Source: Saccharomycopsis fibuligera x Saccharomycopsis cf. fibuligera
Taxonomy: Eukaryota; Ascomycota; Saccharomycetes; Ascoideales; Saccharomycopsidaceae
Assembly (NCBI GenBank): GCA_001936135.1
Contig: CP012810.1
Span: 1,612,001 to 1,676,000, forward strand
Length of the DNA: 64,000 nt
Direction: 5' to 3'
Each line of letters starts with the position of its first letter. Position 1 is the first letter of the stretch. Positions 63,236 to 64,000 of the stretch are shown here, piece by piece. The notes beneath the pieces are model-generated. The model was not told where the DNA came from. It ran no database searches and worked only from the letters and a program-made list of their open reading frames with translations. A program made the position numbers and the translations under genes.

Positions 63236-64000
63236 TTACAACCGATATCTAAAGTATGGGTTCTTGTCACCCATTTCTGCCAAATCTTTGCCGGAAACTT
63301 CCTTGTACTTGCCTTCAATAATATCCATTTCTCTCTTGTTATTAATCTTGACGTATGCCACTGCCAAAATAATGGTAGCAATGAGACCCATACCAATAAA
63401 GCCCAAAGACAAGGCATGACCTAATACATAATGAGGAGCGTCTTGAGTACGGTAGAAATTGGATGCAAAAGCACCACCAAAATTGCCAAGGCCAATATGT
63501 AAAGCCATGCCCACTGCTCTCTTGTAATCTCCGGAGAGATTGTTAGCTGTCCAAGTGACTCCAGTTGGGAATGATTGATAAATACCAATACAAGCAATAT
63601 AAACCCCGGCATAAATTGCTCCTGGCTTGCTAACCGGATCACAGCCCAACGCCACACCAAATCCAACAGCCATTGTAATGAAATTCAAAATCAAAAACGG
63701 TGATCGCTTGCCAACTTTATCGGAGATGAATGCTTGAATCACCGAAAAGATGGAAGCGGTAATGTATACTGGCACGGACATTAATTGAGCTTTTTCGTTA
63801 GAGTAACCCAAGTTGCGAATGATACTTGGCAAGAAAAGAGAAATACCGTACAATGGAGCACAGATACCATAGTAGACGAGAATGTGCATATAAATTTGCC
63901 AATCTTTGACCGCTTGCCAAAAATACTTGGACTTGGCTTCGTTAACTTCTGGCTCAAAAAATGAAGATGCATGGTCACCGTTTACCAACTCCACGGAATC
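63236..64000 (-). CDS. DAL5/TNA1-family anion:cation symporter (MFS), C-terminal part
   Basis: A major-facilitator permease of the allantoate/nicotinate/biotin type (ACS family). The window holds the last 254 residues, corresponding to the central loop and transmembrane segments 7-12: KDWQIYMHILVYYGICAPLY, SLFLPSIIRNLGYSNEKAQL, then ISDKVGKRSPFL (the loop 8-9 motif) and TWTANNLSGDYKRAVGMALH, characteristic of DAL5-like proteins. The C-terminus ends GDKNPYFRYRL, typical of the family. The frame is open to base 64000, so the start lies beyond the edge. The substrate cannot be inferred from this half. Confidence 0.88.
   Translation of the reverse strand, partial: DSVELVNGDHASSFFEPEVNEAKSKYFWQAVKDWQIYMHILVYYGICAPLYGISLFLPSIIRNLGYSNEKAQLMSVPVYITASIFSVIQAFISDKVGKRSPFLILNFITMAVGFGVALGCDPVSKPGAIYAGVYIACIGIYQSFPTGVTWTANNLSGDYKRAVGMALHIGLGNFGGAFASNFYRTQDAPHYVLGHALSLGFIGMGLIATIILAVAYVKINNKREMDIIEGKYKEVSGKDLAEMGDKNPYFRYRL

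Overview
The window is nuclear DNA of a budding yeast. Genes are mostly intronless and lie on both strands, separated by AT-rich spacers full of poly(A)/poly(T) runs. The three introns recovered in protein genes have yeast-type signals (GTAAGT, GTATGT or GTACGT donors; TACTAAC or TGCTAAC branch sites). The gene set (SSY1, MNN4, SNG1, GPI-type chitinase, PST/YCP4 flavodoxin-like proteins, HSP30-like opsin relative) fits the CUG-Ser clade (Candida/Lodderomyces). The very long Asn/Gln/Ser/Ala low-complexity insertions (SIZ1 about 1956 aa, ZDS1-like about 1420 aa, APN2 899 aa) suggest Lodderomyces elongisporus or a close relative; this is inference. If CTG is read as Ser, every CTG codon shown here as Leu changes.

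Layout, left to right: RCM1 (3' part, +), a GPI-type chitinase (-), SNG1 (-), a split kinase-like gene (-, duplication copy 1), MNN4 (+), STE14 (+), HFI1/ADA1 (-), SIZ1 SUMO ligase (-, with a first exon recovered here), ZDS1-like (+), RCE1 (-), PRT1/eIF3b (-), SEC65 (-), RRN9 (+), SSY1 (+), tRNA-Glu(CTC) with an intron, POP8 (+, one intron), a decayed coding relic, the second inverted copy of the split kinase-like gene (+), APN2 (-), tRNA-Ser(AGA), an HSP30/MRH1-type seven-helix protein (+), an unidentified coiled-coil protein (+), YCP4 (-, one intron, CAAX end), a PST3/RFS1-like flavodoxin-fold protein (+), and the 3' part of a DAL5/TNA1-family permease (-) running off the right edge.

Functional links: STE14 and RCE1 are two consecutive steps of CAAX-protein maturation, and YCP4 ends in a CAAX box with a preceding cysteine, so it is a likely client. 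YCP4 and the PST-like gene diverge from a 3.5-kb spacer that holds two TTACTAA (Yap1/Cap1-type) sites and TTACTCA sites on both sides. RCM1, RRN9, POP8, PRT1 and SEC65 form a loose ribosome, RNA-processing and translation set, with no sign of operon-like organisation.

The strongest unexplained signal is a nearly identical inverted duplication (about 1.64 kb, 38 kb apart). It carries a short basic N-terminal ORF and a kinase-like ORF split at the same A-run in both copies. Differences cluster at the ends of the duplicated block, as expected if gene conversion keeps the core uniform.
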